Assembly: GCA_963789515.1 (NCBI GenBank)
Contig: CAWBKW010000006.1
Location: forward strand, 1-64,000
Length of the DNA stretch: 64,000 nucleotides
Origin: JBAXEO01 sp963789515
GTDB taxonomy: Bacteria; Actinomycetota; Coriobacteriia; Anaerosomatales; JAAXUF01
Direction: 5' to 3'
The notes below the pieces were generated by a model. It saw nothing but the letters and a program-made list of their open reading frames with translations. It ran no database searches and was not told where the DNA came from. Below are positions 25,281 to 34,871 of this stretch, in pieces (position 1 is the first letter of the stretch; each line of letters opens with the position of its first letter). The translations under genes and the position numbers were made by a program.

Positions 25281-25365
25281 GAGCCCTCCCTCGACGTACC
25301 TCGCGCCCCGGCGGCGCATCCCTGCACTCTGAAGTATAGGACAGGGCGTGCGATATCATCGGGCC

Positions 25366-26109
25366 ATGACCGGACACCAGACGCATCCGCCCGGCGATGG
25401 CCCGGCGGAGCCCTCTCCAGCGCCACCGCCCCTGCTCCTCGCATCGCAGTCGCCGCGCCGGCGGCGGCTGCTCGAGTGGCTCGGTCTGCCCTTCTCGGCG
25501 ACGGCCGTCGACACCCCGGAGGAACTCGACACCCCGCTCGCGCGCGATCCCGCGGCACTCGCCGAGTCGCTCGCCGCCGAGAAGGCAGCGGCGGTGCGGT
25601 CGGAGGGGTTGGATGGCGACACGCTCGTGCTGTGCTTCGACACGATCGTCGTGCTCGACGGCGGGGTTCTCGGCAAACCTCGCGACCTGCCGGATGCCTG
25701 GCGGATGCTCCGGGCGCTGTCCGGACGCACCCACCAGGTCGTGACCGGCGTGGCGCTCGCGTGCCCGGGCGAGGCGGGGCCGCGGACCTTCGCGGTGACG
25801 ACCGACGTGACCATGCAGTCGCTGACCGACTGCCGCATCGAGGCATGGATGGCTCAGGGCGAGTTCATGGGCTGCGCCGGGGCGTACAACATCGAGGGCC
25901 AGGTGGCCGAGGTGACCGCCGACGAGTGCTACCAGAACGTCGCCGGCCTGCCGCTGTGCCACCTGTACGTCGAGCTCGAGCGTGAGGCAGCGCGGTACTC
26001 GGGCGGCTGCCTCAGCGGCTCGCGGCCGACCGTGCCCATCGCGGCCTGTGACGCGGCGCTCGGACGGACCTGCCGTCTGGGACCGCGCCTGGTGTCCTCG
26101 GCCAGCTGA
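25366..26109 (+). CDS. maf: Maf-family nucleotide pyrophosphatase
   Basis: 247 residues. Maf signatures: 'LLLASQSPRRRRLLEWLG' at the start (after ~25 Pro-rich residues), 'KPRDLPDAWRMLRALSGRTHQVVTG', and 'GCAGAYNIEG' near the end of the core. The enzyme hydrolyses dTTP/UTP or modified nucleotides and has been tied to septum inhibition. The core is normal length, but ~45 residues rich in Gly/Ser/Arg follow 'GLPLCHLYVELE'. Such a tail is unusual, could result from another small frameshift near the end, and overlaps no other gene. It is transcribed divergently from the HEAT gene and convergent with the methyltransferase. Confidence 0.9.
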   Translation: MTGHQTHPPGDGPAEPSPAPPPLLLASQSPRRRRLLEWLGLPFSATAVDTPEELDTPLARDPAALAESLAAEKAAAVRSEGLDGDTLVLCFDTIVVLDGGVLGKPRDLPDAWRMLRALSGRTHQVVTGVALACPGEAGPRTFAVTTDVTMQSLTDCRIEAWMAQGEFMGCAGAYNIEGQVAEVTADECYQNVAGLPLCHLYVELEREAARYSGGCLSGSRPTVPIAACDAALGRTCRLGPRLVSSAS

Positions 26110-26139
26110 TCACCGCAGGGTCCTCCGCGACTCCGACCC

Positions 26140-26945
26140 TCAGCCGTCTTGCCGGGCGACGATGATGACGCTCTCGTCCTTGTCGGCATCGAACGCCCGG
26201 CCGTCGTGCGCCCCGAACGCCTCGATGCGCGCGAAGCCCGCGTCGGCAAGCTCTGCGCTCGAGCAGCCCGAGCGGAAGCGCCGTATGCGGAGAACGGCGC
26301 GACGCCACGTCCCAGGCGCCGTCGGCGTCGCGGGTGAGCGTCACGAAGTCGAAGTCGAGGTACTCGTCCGCCGACCGGGTAGTCGATGACCCGGAGGAAC
26401 ACGCGGGTTCCCTCGGGAACCTCGCGGATGATGGGCGGGATCACGCGCGGCTTGCCGCCGAGCAGGCGCGCGTGGTTCAGCAGGTGCAACACCAGGACTC
26501 CGCCGGGCCGAAGCACCGCGTGGAAGTCCGCAAGCGCCTCGCGCAGTCCGGCCAGGCCCGCGACGTGCGGCAGCGCGTTGCCGGTGCACAGCAGCGCATC
26601 GGCACCACCCAGGCCCAGCGACGCCAGCTCCCCGAAGCCGCCGCGAACGAGGCGCAGCTCGCCCCCCGCCTCGGCGATGCGCTCCGCCGCCTCGGCGACG
26701 TTGGCCTCTGCCTGCGCGAGCATCGAGTCGTCGGGGTCGACGGCGTCAACGGTCATGCCCTGCTCGGCGAAGGCGATGGCGTGTCGCGCGCTGCCCGCCC
26801 CCACGTCGATGAGCGACCGCACGCCCGCCTCGGCGAACAGGCGCAGAAAGAACGGCAGCTCGCGGGCGAGACGGGCGTCCCAGTTCACGAAGGTGTCGTA
26901 GTCCGACGCGGGTGCGACACGGGGTTCATCGGCGGGAGAGCTCAT
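26140..26945 (-). CDS. SAM-dependent methyltransferase, frameshifted
   Basis: Class I methyltransferase. Motif I is 'LIDVGAGSARHAIAFAEQG', followed by 'VDAVDPDDSML' (acidic end of strand 2) and 'ALLCTGNALPHVAG'. ATG at 26945 with TTGGAGGA upstream. After 'FLRVIDYPVGG' (about 26365) the frame must shift to continue as 'DEYLDFDFVTLTRDADGAWDVA'. It must shift again near 26310 to reach the family-like end 'ELADAGFARIEAFGAHDGR' and 'ESVIIVARQDG', with a TGA at 26142-26140. The corrected product is ~268 residues. The substrate is unknown. It is convergent with maf, 30 bp apart. Confidence 0.78.
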
Positions 26946-26982
26946 GGGTCCTCCAAGAAGGCGCGGACGTGGGCACTTGGGT

Positions 26983-27915
26983 TCAGGGCAGGAGCGGTTC
27001 GTCGAGCCGGAAGATGCGCGACGCGTTACCGCGCAGGATCAGGTCGCGGTCACCCGCCGAGAGGCCCATCTCCTCGAGCGTGCGCTGCTGCATGAATCGG
27101 ATCCAGGTGCGGTAGGGGGCGGTGGTGCCGGAGTCGGTGCCGAACAGCACGCGCTCGGGCCCGAGGGCCATGATCGCCCGCTCGAAGACCTCGGGCAGGG
27201 TCAGCTTGGGCACGTAGTAGTCCATCCAGTTGTTGGTGCCGCTCGTGTCGACGCACACGTTCTTGCACTGGTAGGCGAGGCGCAGCACGCTGTCGAGCCA
27301 CCCGGCACCGAAGTGAGCGATCACGAACTGCAGTTCCGGGAAGTCGCGCGCCACCGGTGAGAGGTCGAGCGGGTCGGCGAAGTTCAGGTCGCCGGTCGGG
27401 TCGACCGTCACGCCGTAGTGGATGATGAGGTTCGCCTTGAGCTCGTTGGCCTTCTCGAAGAAGGGGCGGCATGCCGGGTCGCTCAACCGGTAGCAGCGGT
27501 TGACCGGATAGAGCTTCACGCCCCGGAACCCCGCAGCCATCTCGCGCTCGAGCAGATCGGCCGAGCCCGGGTCGCGCGGGTCCACGTTGCACAGCGCGTG
27601 CACGTGACCGTTGGCGGCGGCGATGAAGTCGCGCATGTACTGCGAGTCCGGCAGCACCGAGACGATGAGGGCTTTGGCCACGTTGGCCGCCGCCAGCCGC
27701 TCGACGTACCATGGCGCGATCTCCTCGGCGGTCATGTCGGGCAGCATCTCCGCCTGACGACGGCCCCACTTACCCTCCTTGAGCGCCTGCTTGAATCGCT
27801 TGGGTGTCTCGGGGCGCTCGGCCATCTCCTTCAGCAGCGGCAGCGAGAACAGGTGGACGTGCGCATCGATGACGTCGCCGGGTGCGGTCGGTTTCGCTTC
27901 CTCGATCTTGGGCAT
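26983..27915 (-). CDS. Amidohydrolase-family (Amidohydro_2) metal-dependent hydrolase
   Basis: TIM-barrel hydrolase of 310 residues. Metal-binding residues: H19xH21 in 'DAHVH', 'LIIHYG', 'FVIAHFG', and the late Asp in 'LFGTDSG'. Relatives include decarboxylases and lactonases of aromatic or keto acids (ACMSD-like), but no substrate residue is diagnostic. AAGGAG precedes the ATG. A loose operon is possible with the methyltransferase downstream (37-bp gap) and PspC upstream (19-bp gap to the PspC stop). Confidence 0.85.
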   Translation of the reverse strand: MPKIEEAKPTAPGDVIDAHVHLFSLPLLKEMAERPETPKRFKQALKEGKWGRRQAEMLPDMTAEEIAPWYVERLAAANVAKALIVSVLPDSQYMRDFIAAANGHVHALCNVDPRDPGSADLLEREMAAGFRGVKLYPVNRCYRLSDPACRPFFEKANELKANLIIHYGVTVDPTGDLNFADPLDLSPVARDFPELQFVIAHFGAGWLDSVLRLAYQCKNVCVDTSGTNNWMDYYVPKLTLPEVFERAIMALGPERVLFGTDSGTTAPYRTWIRFMQQRTLEEMGLSAGDRDLILRGNASRIFRLDEPLLP

Positions 27916-27934
27916 GCAACAGCTCCTTGGCGGG

Positions 27935-28534
27935 CTACTCGGGGGAATCGGGTGTGGCCCGGACCTCGGCCGGCGGTGCAGGTGGGGCCGGTGGCACGGG
28001 CGGCACCGGTGGTTCGGCGGGGGCTCCTGACCCGGGCGCGGCCGGTGCCGGCGGCGCGGTCGGCGGGATGGGAGGTGCCGGCGCGGGGTCCACGACGGTG
28101 GCGTGCCCGTCGATGACGGTCGTCACGGGCTCCTCGGGGATCACGGCCATCGCGATGATGTAGAGCAGGAACGCCGGGAAGAACGACGTGAAGACCGCCA
28201 GGACGGCGTAGGCCAGACGCAGCAGGGTCGGATCGACCCCGAGGTAGTCGGCGGCGCCGGCAAGCACACCGCCCACCATCCGGTTCTCGCGAGACCGGTA
28301 GAGCCTGCGCCCGCGGATCACGACCTGTCCGCCACGCCGCGCGGCGACGATCACCAGCACGCCGATAGCGATCAGCGCGAGCGGCCAGCCCACCCGTGCG
28401 ATGGCATCGAGTACCGCGCGCAGCGGCCAGAGCAGCGGGGCCAGGAAGCCGTTGAGCAGCCACCAGCCTCCCCACAGGACCAGACCGATACCCAGTACGA
28501 CCAGCCACTCGGACCGGCGCTCGTTCCCGCTCAC
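27935..28534 (-). CDS. PspC-domain membrane protein
   Basis: 199 residues from the GTG at 28534 (TAGGAGG five bases upstream). Two hydrophobic helices (~10-32 and ~48-64) are followed by the PspC motif 'LYRSRENRMVGGVLAGAADYLGVDP' region and a further pair of helices. The last ~55 residues are a Pro/Ala/Gly/Val-rich tail. PspC proteins sense or relay envelope stress. It is immediately downstream of the LiaF-like gene, the pairing seen in envelope-stress modules of Gram-positive bacteria. Confidence 0.87.
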   Translation of the reverse strand: MSGNERRSEWLVVLGIGLVLWGGWWLLNGFLAPLLWPLRAVLDAIARVGWPLALIAIGVLVIVAARRGGQVVIRGRRLYRSRENRMVGGVLAGAADYLGVDPTLLRLAYAVLAVFTSFFPAFLLYIIAMAVIPEEPVTTVIDGHATVVDPAPAPPIPPTAPPAPAAPGSGAPAEPPVPPVPPAPPAPPAEVRATPDSPE

Positions 28535-28543
28535 GGATGCCTC

Positions 28544-29699
28544 CTAGTACGTAGCGATCGAGACCGAACCGACTCCGGCCTCGGTCTTGATGATCCAGGT
28601 ACTGTCCGCCGAGGAGAATCCCGGCGTCTCCCAGGTGCCTCCTCGGCGTTCGAACCGCCCCGCGACGTCCTTGACCACGAGCCCGGTCTGGGTGACGACG
28701 CGGGCGTCGGCGTCGCGCGGGAGCAGGATGCGCACCGACGAGACCCCCGACTTCACCACCAGCGTGGACTCGCGTTCGCCGTCGGGCACGTCGCCGAGCC
28801 TGATCGATACGGCACTCGCGCCGGTCTTCAGCTCCATGTCTCGCACGCGAACATCGGACAGGTCCGCGTCCAGGGACGATGCCCCCGTCTGGAGCGAGAT
28901 GTCCCACAGCGCGCTGTCGGACAACCTCGTGTCGATGCGCGCGCCCGCCGCACCCGGGACGACCACCACGTTGCTCGCGGACTCCGGCAAGCCGATCCTC
29001 ACTTGGGCCGAGTCACCGCGCTGCTTCGCCGAGAAGCTCGGCGGCCCGAACGGCGAGGATCCTTCGACGGTCACCAGTCGGCTTCCGCTGCCGATCCGGA
29101 TCTCTCCGGCTCCGCCGCTCAGCTGGAGGTCGGCCTTCTCGACCCCGACGCCCGGCTCGGAGAACGAGAACTCCTGGCCGCCCGCGGTCGTCAGCCACCC
29201 GGTCGGCGGAACGATGGTCGACCCCGTCCACGACACCGCCACGGCGTACGCGAGCGTGAGCCAGACGACCAGCGTGGCCACGATCCGCAGCCAGCTCTGC
29301 CCGAGGCCCTTGGCGAGAATGGAGAGCCCGAGCGCGATCACCAGCGCCGGCCAGAGCGTCACCATCGACCCACCAGACGCTCCACGAGATGTAGCCAGTG
29401 GTGTTGCCCAACAGCACGAGTCCGAAGATCACCGTGCCGAGGCCCTCGAACACGCGGTCGACGCCCCAACCGTTGCTCCCGGGCGTGAACACCTGAACGA
29501 CACCGGCCACCACGATGATGAGGGGCCAGAGCGCCCAGACGGGCACGTCGAACCAGGGAAGGAACTGCGAGACCAGGAACACCGCCCCGAGCACCACCAG
29601 CATCACGCCGAGGAAGACGCCCCCGCCGCGCGTGCCCACCGGAACCGGCTCGGGGGGAGTCGGACTCGGCTGCCTCGGGACTCCGTCGCCGTCACTCAT
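28544..29699 (-). CDS. LiaF-like membrane protein with toastrack domain, frameshifted
   Basis: The first part (from ATG 29699, GGGAGG upstream) has a Pro-rich start and membrane helices 'VFLGVMLVVLGAVFLVS' and 'WALWPLIIVVAGVVQVF', then 'GYISWSVWW'. At about 29362-29368 the frame breaks and continues as 'VTLWPALVIALGLSILAKGLG'. The C-terminal half (~200 residues) is a repetitive beta structure ('LQLSGGAGEIRIGSGSRLV', 'VKSGVSSVRILLP') typical of DUF4097/LiaF C-terminal domains. The total (1156 bp) is one base out of frame, fitting a single insertion; corrected length ~384. Likely envelope-stress sensor with PspC. Its ATG overlaps the CNNM stop by 8 bp. Confidence 0.8.
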
Positions 29700-31015
29700 G
29701 GTCGGCCTCCCTCTCCGCGCCGGTCTCCTCGGGCGCGGTCACCCGTATCCTCGCGATGCGCCGTCTCCGCATCGTCTGTACGCGGAACTGGTAGCCCTTG
29801 CGCTCGTAGCGCTCTCCCGGAACCGGGATGTGGCCGAGCTGCGAGAGCAGCCACCCCGCGATCGTCTCGTACTCGTCGGACTCCTCGGCAGGGATGCCGC
29901 GCTCGATGGCCTCCTCGATGTCCAGCCGTCCGTCGAAGATCCACTCACGAGGACCCACCTGCTGGATGAAGCGATGCTCGCGGTCGAACTCGTCGGCGAT
30001 CTCTCCCACGATCTCCTCGACGATGTCCTCCATGGTGGCCAGACCGGCGGTGCCCCCGTACTCGTCGACCACGATCGCCATCTGGTTGTGCATGGCACGC
30101 ATCTCCGAGAGGAGCGGCAGGATCTTCTTGGTCTCGGGGACGAAGACCGCCTCGCGCATGTGCTCGGTGATGTGCTTGTCGTGGCCGCCCTCGGAGAGCG
30201 GGGTGACCAGGTCCTTGAGCAGGGCGACGCCCACGATGCGGTCGCGGTTCTCCGAGAAGATCGGTATACGGGAGAAGCCCGTCCCGCGCATGATCTCCGC
30301 GGCCTCGAGAACGGTGGTGGTATCGGACGCGAGCACCATGTCGACACGGGGCACCATGATCTCGCGCGCCACGGTATCGCCCAGCTCGAAGATCTCGTGG
30401 ATCATGCGTTTCTCTTCGTCGAGCAGAGCTCCCCTGCTCGGTGACCAGGAGCTTGATCTCCTCCTCGGAGACGCCTGGTCGGCCGCCCTTGCTCTTCATG
30501 CCGATGAGACGCGAGACGAAGTTGGTCGAGATCGTCAGGAACCACACGACGGGACCGAACGCCCGCTCGAGCCACAGCACCGGCGCGGCCACGGCGGTCG
30601 CGACCTTCTCGGCACGCTGCAGGCCGAGTCGCTTCGGGACGAGCTCGCCGAAGATGAGGGTCACGTAGGAGATCATGAGGGTGACGAGCACGACGGCAAG
30701 GCCCGGGGCTATCCGCGCAAGCCAGTCGGCCCCGAAGGACTCAAGCCAGGCCTCGACGGGCTTGGCGAGCGTCACCGCGCCGGCGGAGGCCGCCAGGAAT
30801 CCCACCACGGTGATGCAGATCTGAATGGTCGAGAGCAGCCGAGTGGGGTCTTCGATGAGCTTCAGGGCCGTCTTGGCGCCGCTCGATCCCTCTTCGGCGC
30901 GCTGCCGGAGCACCGCGCGCCGCGCACTGATGAGTGCGATCTCGGCGGCCGCGAAGTAGCCGCCGACCGCGGTGAGGGCGAGGATGAGCAGCACCTGCAC
31001 GCCGACTGTGTCCAT
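29692..31015 (-). CDS. CNNM/CorC (HlyC) family transporter-regulator, frameshifted
   Basis: N-terminal DUF21 membrane domain with about four helices ('AAAEIALISARRAVL', 'LIFGELVPKRLGL'), then paired CBS domains ('REIMVPRVDMV', 'AIVVDEYGGTAGLATMEDIVEEIVGEI' region) and a C-terminal CorC_HlyC domain ('WIFDGRLDIEEA'). Near 30425-30432, within a GGGG run, one extra base breaks 'LLVTEQG' from 'LLDEEKRMIHEIFEL'. Removing it restores a ~440-residue protein, the family length. CNNM proteins act in Mg2+/Co2+ efflux or Mg homeostasis. No Shine-Dalgarno precedes the ATG at 31015; a TAACCT sequence seven bases upstream would suit a leaderless start. Divergent from the second HEAT gene. Confidence 0.83.
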
Positions 31016-31202
31016 GAGGTGTAGGTTACCAGCATCCGTGGGCCGGAAACCGCCGCAGACGCAGCGGATGCGCGGGATTGCGGGCGGAACACTCAACCTC
31101 GCGCGCCGGAAGCCCGATAGTGGGAGAGTGGACGCCCCCTCGCAGGTCAGAAACGCGGGTGCGCTACTATGCGCTGAGGGTGCTACAGGGAGGTCTGACG
31201 CA

Positions 31203-33182
31203 ATGCCTGATGCTGCCGCCATGAGGAGCCTCGAAGCTGTGCTGCGCTCGCTTGCGACGGCAGCTCGCTCGCTGCGCCTCTATCCGGCCGCCAGCCCCAT
31301 CCCGCTCCAGTCCGTCCAAGCGGTGAAGAACGCCTTGAGCGAGTACTTCGCGAGCGGCGCCGACACCCTGTGCATCGCGCTCGCGCGCGAGGGCTTCTCG
31401 GTCGACGGGGTGCCGCTCGGCGCGCAGATTCCGGGTGCGCGGGACCTCTCCGACGACCTGCGCGCGCACGGTGTCGCCGAGATCGAGGTGTCCTCGGACG
31501 TATCCGGCAACGAGCTGCTCACCTTCCTCACCGTGGTAGCTCGGCCCGTTGAAGAGGTGCGGGACGAGGGCGGCGTCGCCGCTCTCGCCGCTGCCGGCGG
31601 GGTCTGCAATCTCCGAATCTCCGAGGTCCGGCTCGCGGTCGTCGAGCAGGCGCTCGACGCGGATGCGGCCACCGAGGACTACTTGCTCAGCCTGGCCGAG
31701 GATCCCGAAGGACTCGCGGCGTGGTACGCCACCGCTGCGGCCGGTGATCCCGTGAGTTTCGAGGCCGGTCTCATCGACCTGGTCCGCTCGGCGGGTGATG
31801 AGGGCGCCTCGCGACTGATGAGGTCGCTCGGTACCGCATTCCAGGCGCAACCGCCTTCGGGGCAGGACGCCCTGCTCAGCCTGGCCATGAAGCCGGGACC
31901 CGTACGAGACCTCGTCAGCGAACTCTTCGCGAGCCTCGATGCCGCTCAGATCGCAGGGTCGATCCTGTCGGGCGCCTTCGGCAAGAACATGCTGGCCCTT
32001 TCCAACGCGCTCAGCACGCTGCCGCTCGAAGAGGCGGCCGTGGACGTGCGTGCGGAGCTCGAGGACATGCTGGCACGCACCGGCCACAGCGCCGACGAGA
32101 CCGAGTTCCTCGACCACATGCTCGAGGTGCGTGCGTTGGACGAGCCGGAGCCGTCCCTCGTCACCTCGGACGCCACCTACCGGGCCGTTCTCGCCGCGTC
32201 GACACTCACCGACCAGGATGTGTCCCGTGCGTGTGAAGCGGTCAGTGCCTCGGGTCGGGACATCAACGCCGCCGGGGTGCGCGCCATGCTCGCGCTCATG
32301 GACGAGCAGACCGACTTCGAGCGCTACTGCCGCAGCGCCGAGAACCTCGCGGGCGTCGTGCCGGGCCTCATCGAACAGGGCGACCTCGCTCTTGCGTCGA
32401 CCGTCCTGACCGAACTCGTCAACCGGCAGACGCACAACACCGGACCCTGGCCGGAGCTTTCGGGACGGCTCGAGGCCGCACTCGGTACCGCCGCCGGACC
32501 GCGATCGATGCGCGCGCTCGTCAAAGCGGTGGCCGCCGACCCCTCGCTCGTGGGCGAGGCGCGCGAGATCGTCCGCTATGCGGGCGATTCCGGCGGTCCG
32601 CCCCTGGTTGCCGAGGGCATCGCGCTCAAGGACGAGGGGCTTGCCGTAGCCGAGCAGCTGCTCGGACGCCGTGTGATCGACCTGCTCAACGCCGCTGCGC
32701 CGGACATCCCATGGCATCTGCTCGGTCCCGTCGTGCGCCGGCTCGCGGCCGAGGGGGATCCTCACTCGATTGCGACCATCGAGGCCCTCATGGAGCGACC
32801 TGACGAACAGTCCCGCAGGGAGGTCGTCGCCGCGCTCGTGTCGGCTCAGGGACCACAGGCCAACCGGCTCCTCGCCGGTGCGCTGCGCGATCCGCGGCCC
32901 GAGACCGTCACGGTCGCCGCTCGTGCGATCGCGAGAAGCGGCGAGCCCGGCTCGGCGGCGTTGCTCGCGGCACGGCTCGGCGAACTCGACATCGACCGCG
33001 GGGACTTCCTGCTCGCCAAGGAGCTCATCGGGGCGCTCGCCCGCACTCCGGAGCCCGCCGCCGACGAGGCGCTTGCCAAGCTCGGTTCGCGGCGCTCGTT
33101 CATGCGACGCGGCCACTTCGCTGACGTCCAGTCGCTCGTCGCGGAAGCGCAGCGGGCGCGCCGAGGGGGGATCGCAACATGA
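31203..33182 (+). CDS. HEAT-like repeat protein with YPxxxP module (second cassette)
   Basis: 659 residues from the ATG at 31203 (GGGAGG nine bases upstream; a TACTAT hexamer at 31165-31170 may be the -10). The N-terminal module is recognisable: 'RSLRLYPAASPIPLQS' (Y27-P28), 'LAREGFSVDGVPLG', 'LRAHGVAEIEV' and 'SGNELLTFLTVVARP', the same layout as the gene at 23130-25280. The C-terminal part has HEAT-like helical repeats ('ATIEALMERPDEQSRREVV', 'RPETVTVAARAIARSGEPG'). The stop overlaps the next start as ATGA. Scaffold or sensor of unknown function; paralogous to the first HEAT gene. Confidence 0.8.
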   Translation: MPDAAAMRSLEAVLRSLATAARSLRLYPAASPIPLQSVQAVKNALSEYFASGADTLCIALAREGFSVDGVPLGAQIPGARDLSDDLRAHGVAEIEVSSDVSGNELLTFLTVVARPVEEVRDEGGVAALAAAGGVCNLRISEVRLAVVEQALDADAATEDYLLSLAEDPEGLAAWYATAAAGDPVSFEAGLIDLVRSAGDEGASRLMRSLGTAFQAQPPSGQDALLSLAMKPGPVRDLVSELFASLDAAQIAGSILSGAFGKNMLALSNALSTLPLEEAAVDVRAELEDMLARTGHSADETEFLDHMLEVRALDEPEPSLVTSDATYRAVLAASTLTDQDVSRACEAVSASGRDINAAGVRAMLALMDEQTDFERYCRSAENLAGVVPGLIEQGDLALASTVLTELVNRQTHNTGPWPELSGRLEAALGTAAGPRSMRALVKAVAADPSLVGEAREIVRYAGDSGGPPLVAEGIALKDEGLAVAEQLLGRRVIDLLNAAAPDIPWHLLGPVVRRLAAEGDPHSIATIEALMERPDEQSRREVVAALVSAQGPQANRLLAGALRDPRPETVTVAARAIARSGEPGSAALLAARLGELDIDRGDFLLAKELIGALARTPEPAADEALAKLGSRRSFMRRGHFADVQSLVAEAQRARRGGIAT

Positions 33183-34507
33183 GGACCCCCTCCGACGTCG
33201 TGGTCGCACTCGGGGCCTGCCGGCGTGCCGTCCAGCTCTACCCGCCGTCGCATCCCGCGTTTCGAGAGGCCTTGGATTCGCTCGAGGCCGCGGTCCATGA
33301 CGTGGCGATCAACGACCCCTTCGTCCTCAACGTGCATCAGGGCCGCCTGTACCAGGGCAGTGTCGTCATCTCCGACGACGGCGCGGGTGTGCAGTCGGTC
33401 GCAGAGGCCCTGGAGGAGCGGTCGATCGAGTCCCTGACCTTCCTCCCCACGCTCACGCGCGCGGATGCGCTCGGGCTGGTCGAGGTCCTCACGCTTCGCC
33501 CCGGTCCCGACCTGGACGTGAGCGCGGAACTGCAGGCGCGTGGCGTCTTTGGGATCACCGTTGCGTTCCTCGCCGACGAGACGGATGTCGAGGACGCGGT
33601 CGAACGCGAGGAGCGCGACCGACTCCGCGATCAGGACCGTGCGCTGTACAACCGGCTTCTTTCGAGTCTGCGAACGATCTCTCAGCAGCTCACCAGCGGC
33701 GGTGGCGCGGATCTGAGCCAGACGAGCGGGATGGTCACCGGTGTGCTGGACCGCCTGCTGGAGGACCCCGCCGCGATGCTCGCACTTGCGACCATACGCG
33801 GTGTGGGCGAGCGAACGCTCTTCCACTCGCTCAACGTCATGATCTACTCGCTTGCGTTGGGCGGCCGGCTCGGACTGCCTGAGCAGAGCCTCCCGAGCCT
33901 GGGCACTGCTGCGCTCCTGCACGACGTCGGCAAGTCCGCGTTCGACCAGGGCGACCTCGCTCAAGCCGAACGCCTGCGCGCGCTGCATCCCAAGATGGGC
34001 GCCGAGATCCTGCAGCGGGTCTCTCTTGACGATCCCGCGCCCATGCTCGCCGCCTTCGAGCATCACATGAACGTGGATGGGACGGGATTCCCGCAGCGAC
34101 CGGCAGACTACATCGCGCATCCCTACAGCCGCATGATCGCGGTTGCGAACCGCTACGAGAACCTCACGAACGCGACGCACGAACGTATGGCCCTGACCCC
34201 CGACCGTGCCGTGCTGCAAGTCCTACGCGACGCAGGTTCGATGCTCGACCCGTTCTTCGCGCGGCTCTTCGCCAGCGCGATGGGCGTATTCCCGGTAGGC
34301 TGCCTCGTCCGGCTGTCCGACCAGTCTGTCGGAGTCGTCGAACGGGCCGGTTCCGACCCCTTGGCCCCGCAGCTCCGGCTGACGTTCGACGCATCCGGGA
34401 CCGAGCTCGAGCATCCGCAGCACATGGATCTCGCTCAGGGGAGTGTGCGCATCGTCGAGGTCATCGCACAGGAGTCGGTCAACATCGAGGTCTCCGACAA
34501 GCTCTGA
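33179..34507 (+). CDS. HD-GYP domain protein, GFP variant (second cassette)
   Basis: 442 residues. The N-terminal module 'RRAVQLYPPSHPAFREALDSL' and 'VHQGRLYQGSVVIS' is shared with its partner and with the first cassette. The HD-GYP core retains H216, H248-D249 (LLHDVGK), H270 and H295-H296, but the name motif reads DGTGFP (300-305), Phe for Tyr, and the residue after HH is Met. It is probably a cyclic-dinucleotide phosphodiesterase, or a degenerate sensor if the Phe matters. No membrane segment. The ATG overlaps the HEAT gene stop. It is convergent with the next gene, 7 bp away. Confidence 0.87.
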   Translation: MRTPSDVVVALGACRRAVQLYPPSHPAFREALDSLEAAVHDVAINDPFVLNVHQGRLYQGSVVISDDGAGVQSVAEALEERSIESLTFLPTLTRADALGLVEVLTLRPGPDLDVSAELQARGVFGITVAFLADETDVEDAVEREERDRLRDQDRALYNRLLSSLRTISQQLTSGGGADLSQTSGMVTGVLDRLLEDPAAMLALATIRGVGERTLFHSLNVMIYSLALGGRLGLPEQSLPSLGTAALLHDVGKSAFDQGDLAQAERLRALHPKMGAEILQRVSLDDPAPMLAAFEHHMNVDGTGFPQRPADYIAHPYSRMIAVANRYENLTNATHERMALTPDRAVLQVLRDAGSMLDPFFARLFASAMGVFPVGCLVRLSDQSVGVVERAGSDPLAPQLRLTFDASGTELEHPQHMDLAQGSVRIVEVIAQESVNIEVSDKL

Positions 34508-34514
34508 GCACCGG

Positions 34515-34871
34515 CTACTTCTCAGGGCCCTTGCCGATTCCGTGCAGCACCAACGCGATGAGTGCCAACCGCCTGCTGCGGTCTTGGCACGCCTCTACGA
34601 ACTCCTGAACCTGCTCGCGGGCCTCCGGGGTGGGCTCGTAGCGTATGAGACCCCCCGCGCACTGCAGGATTCCGCCGCGGCACAACTCGTCGACCTCGGG
34701 TTCGACCTCTTCGACCCTCCGCCCCAGACGTGACGCCAGGCCCGACGCATCCAGTACCGCAGTGGGATTGCGATCGAAGAAGACGATGATGTCCCATGCC
34801 AGGAGAGACCTGACATGGAGTTCCACGAACCGCGTGACCGTGGGTCCTAAGACCCCCTCAAGGTCATACAA
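34515..34871 (-). CDS. Small winged-helix-like protein
   Basis: 118 residues, apparently starting at TTG 34871 (GAAGGA upstream). The central part 'ILVFFDRNP'-like segment followed by 'LDASGLASRLGRRVEEVEPEVDELCRGGILQ' and 'GGLIRYEPTPEAREQV' has the helix-turn-helix plus wing pattern of MarR/ArsR-type or TFE-like domains. The C-terminus is a basic helix. It may be a transcription regulator, but no operator is visible. Convergent with the HD-GYP gene. The 177 bp upstream hold no further gene that I can support. Confidence 0.65.
   Translation of the reverse strand: MYDLEGVLGPTVTRFVELHVRSLLAWDIIVFFDRNPTAVLDASGLASRLGRRVEEVEPEVDELCRGGILQCAGGLIRYEPTPEAREQVQEFVEACQDRSRRLALIALVLHGIGKGPEK

Noticed and set aside
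27940..28100. Tandem repeat or CRISPR-like array
   Set aside because: The repeated GGCGGC/CCGG pattern encodes the Pro/Ala-rich tail of the PspC protein; no regular repeat-spacer structure.
31167..33209. 680-codon minus-strand frame opposite the second HEAT gene
   Set aside because: No domain or start signal; the plus-strand frame has the YPxxxP module, HEAT repeats and ATGA coupling.
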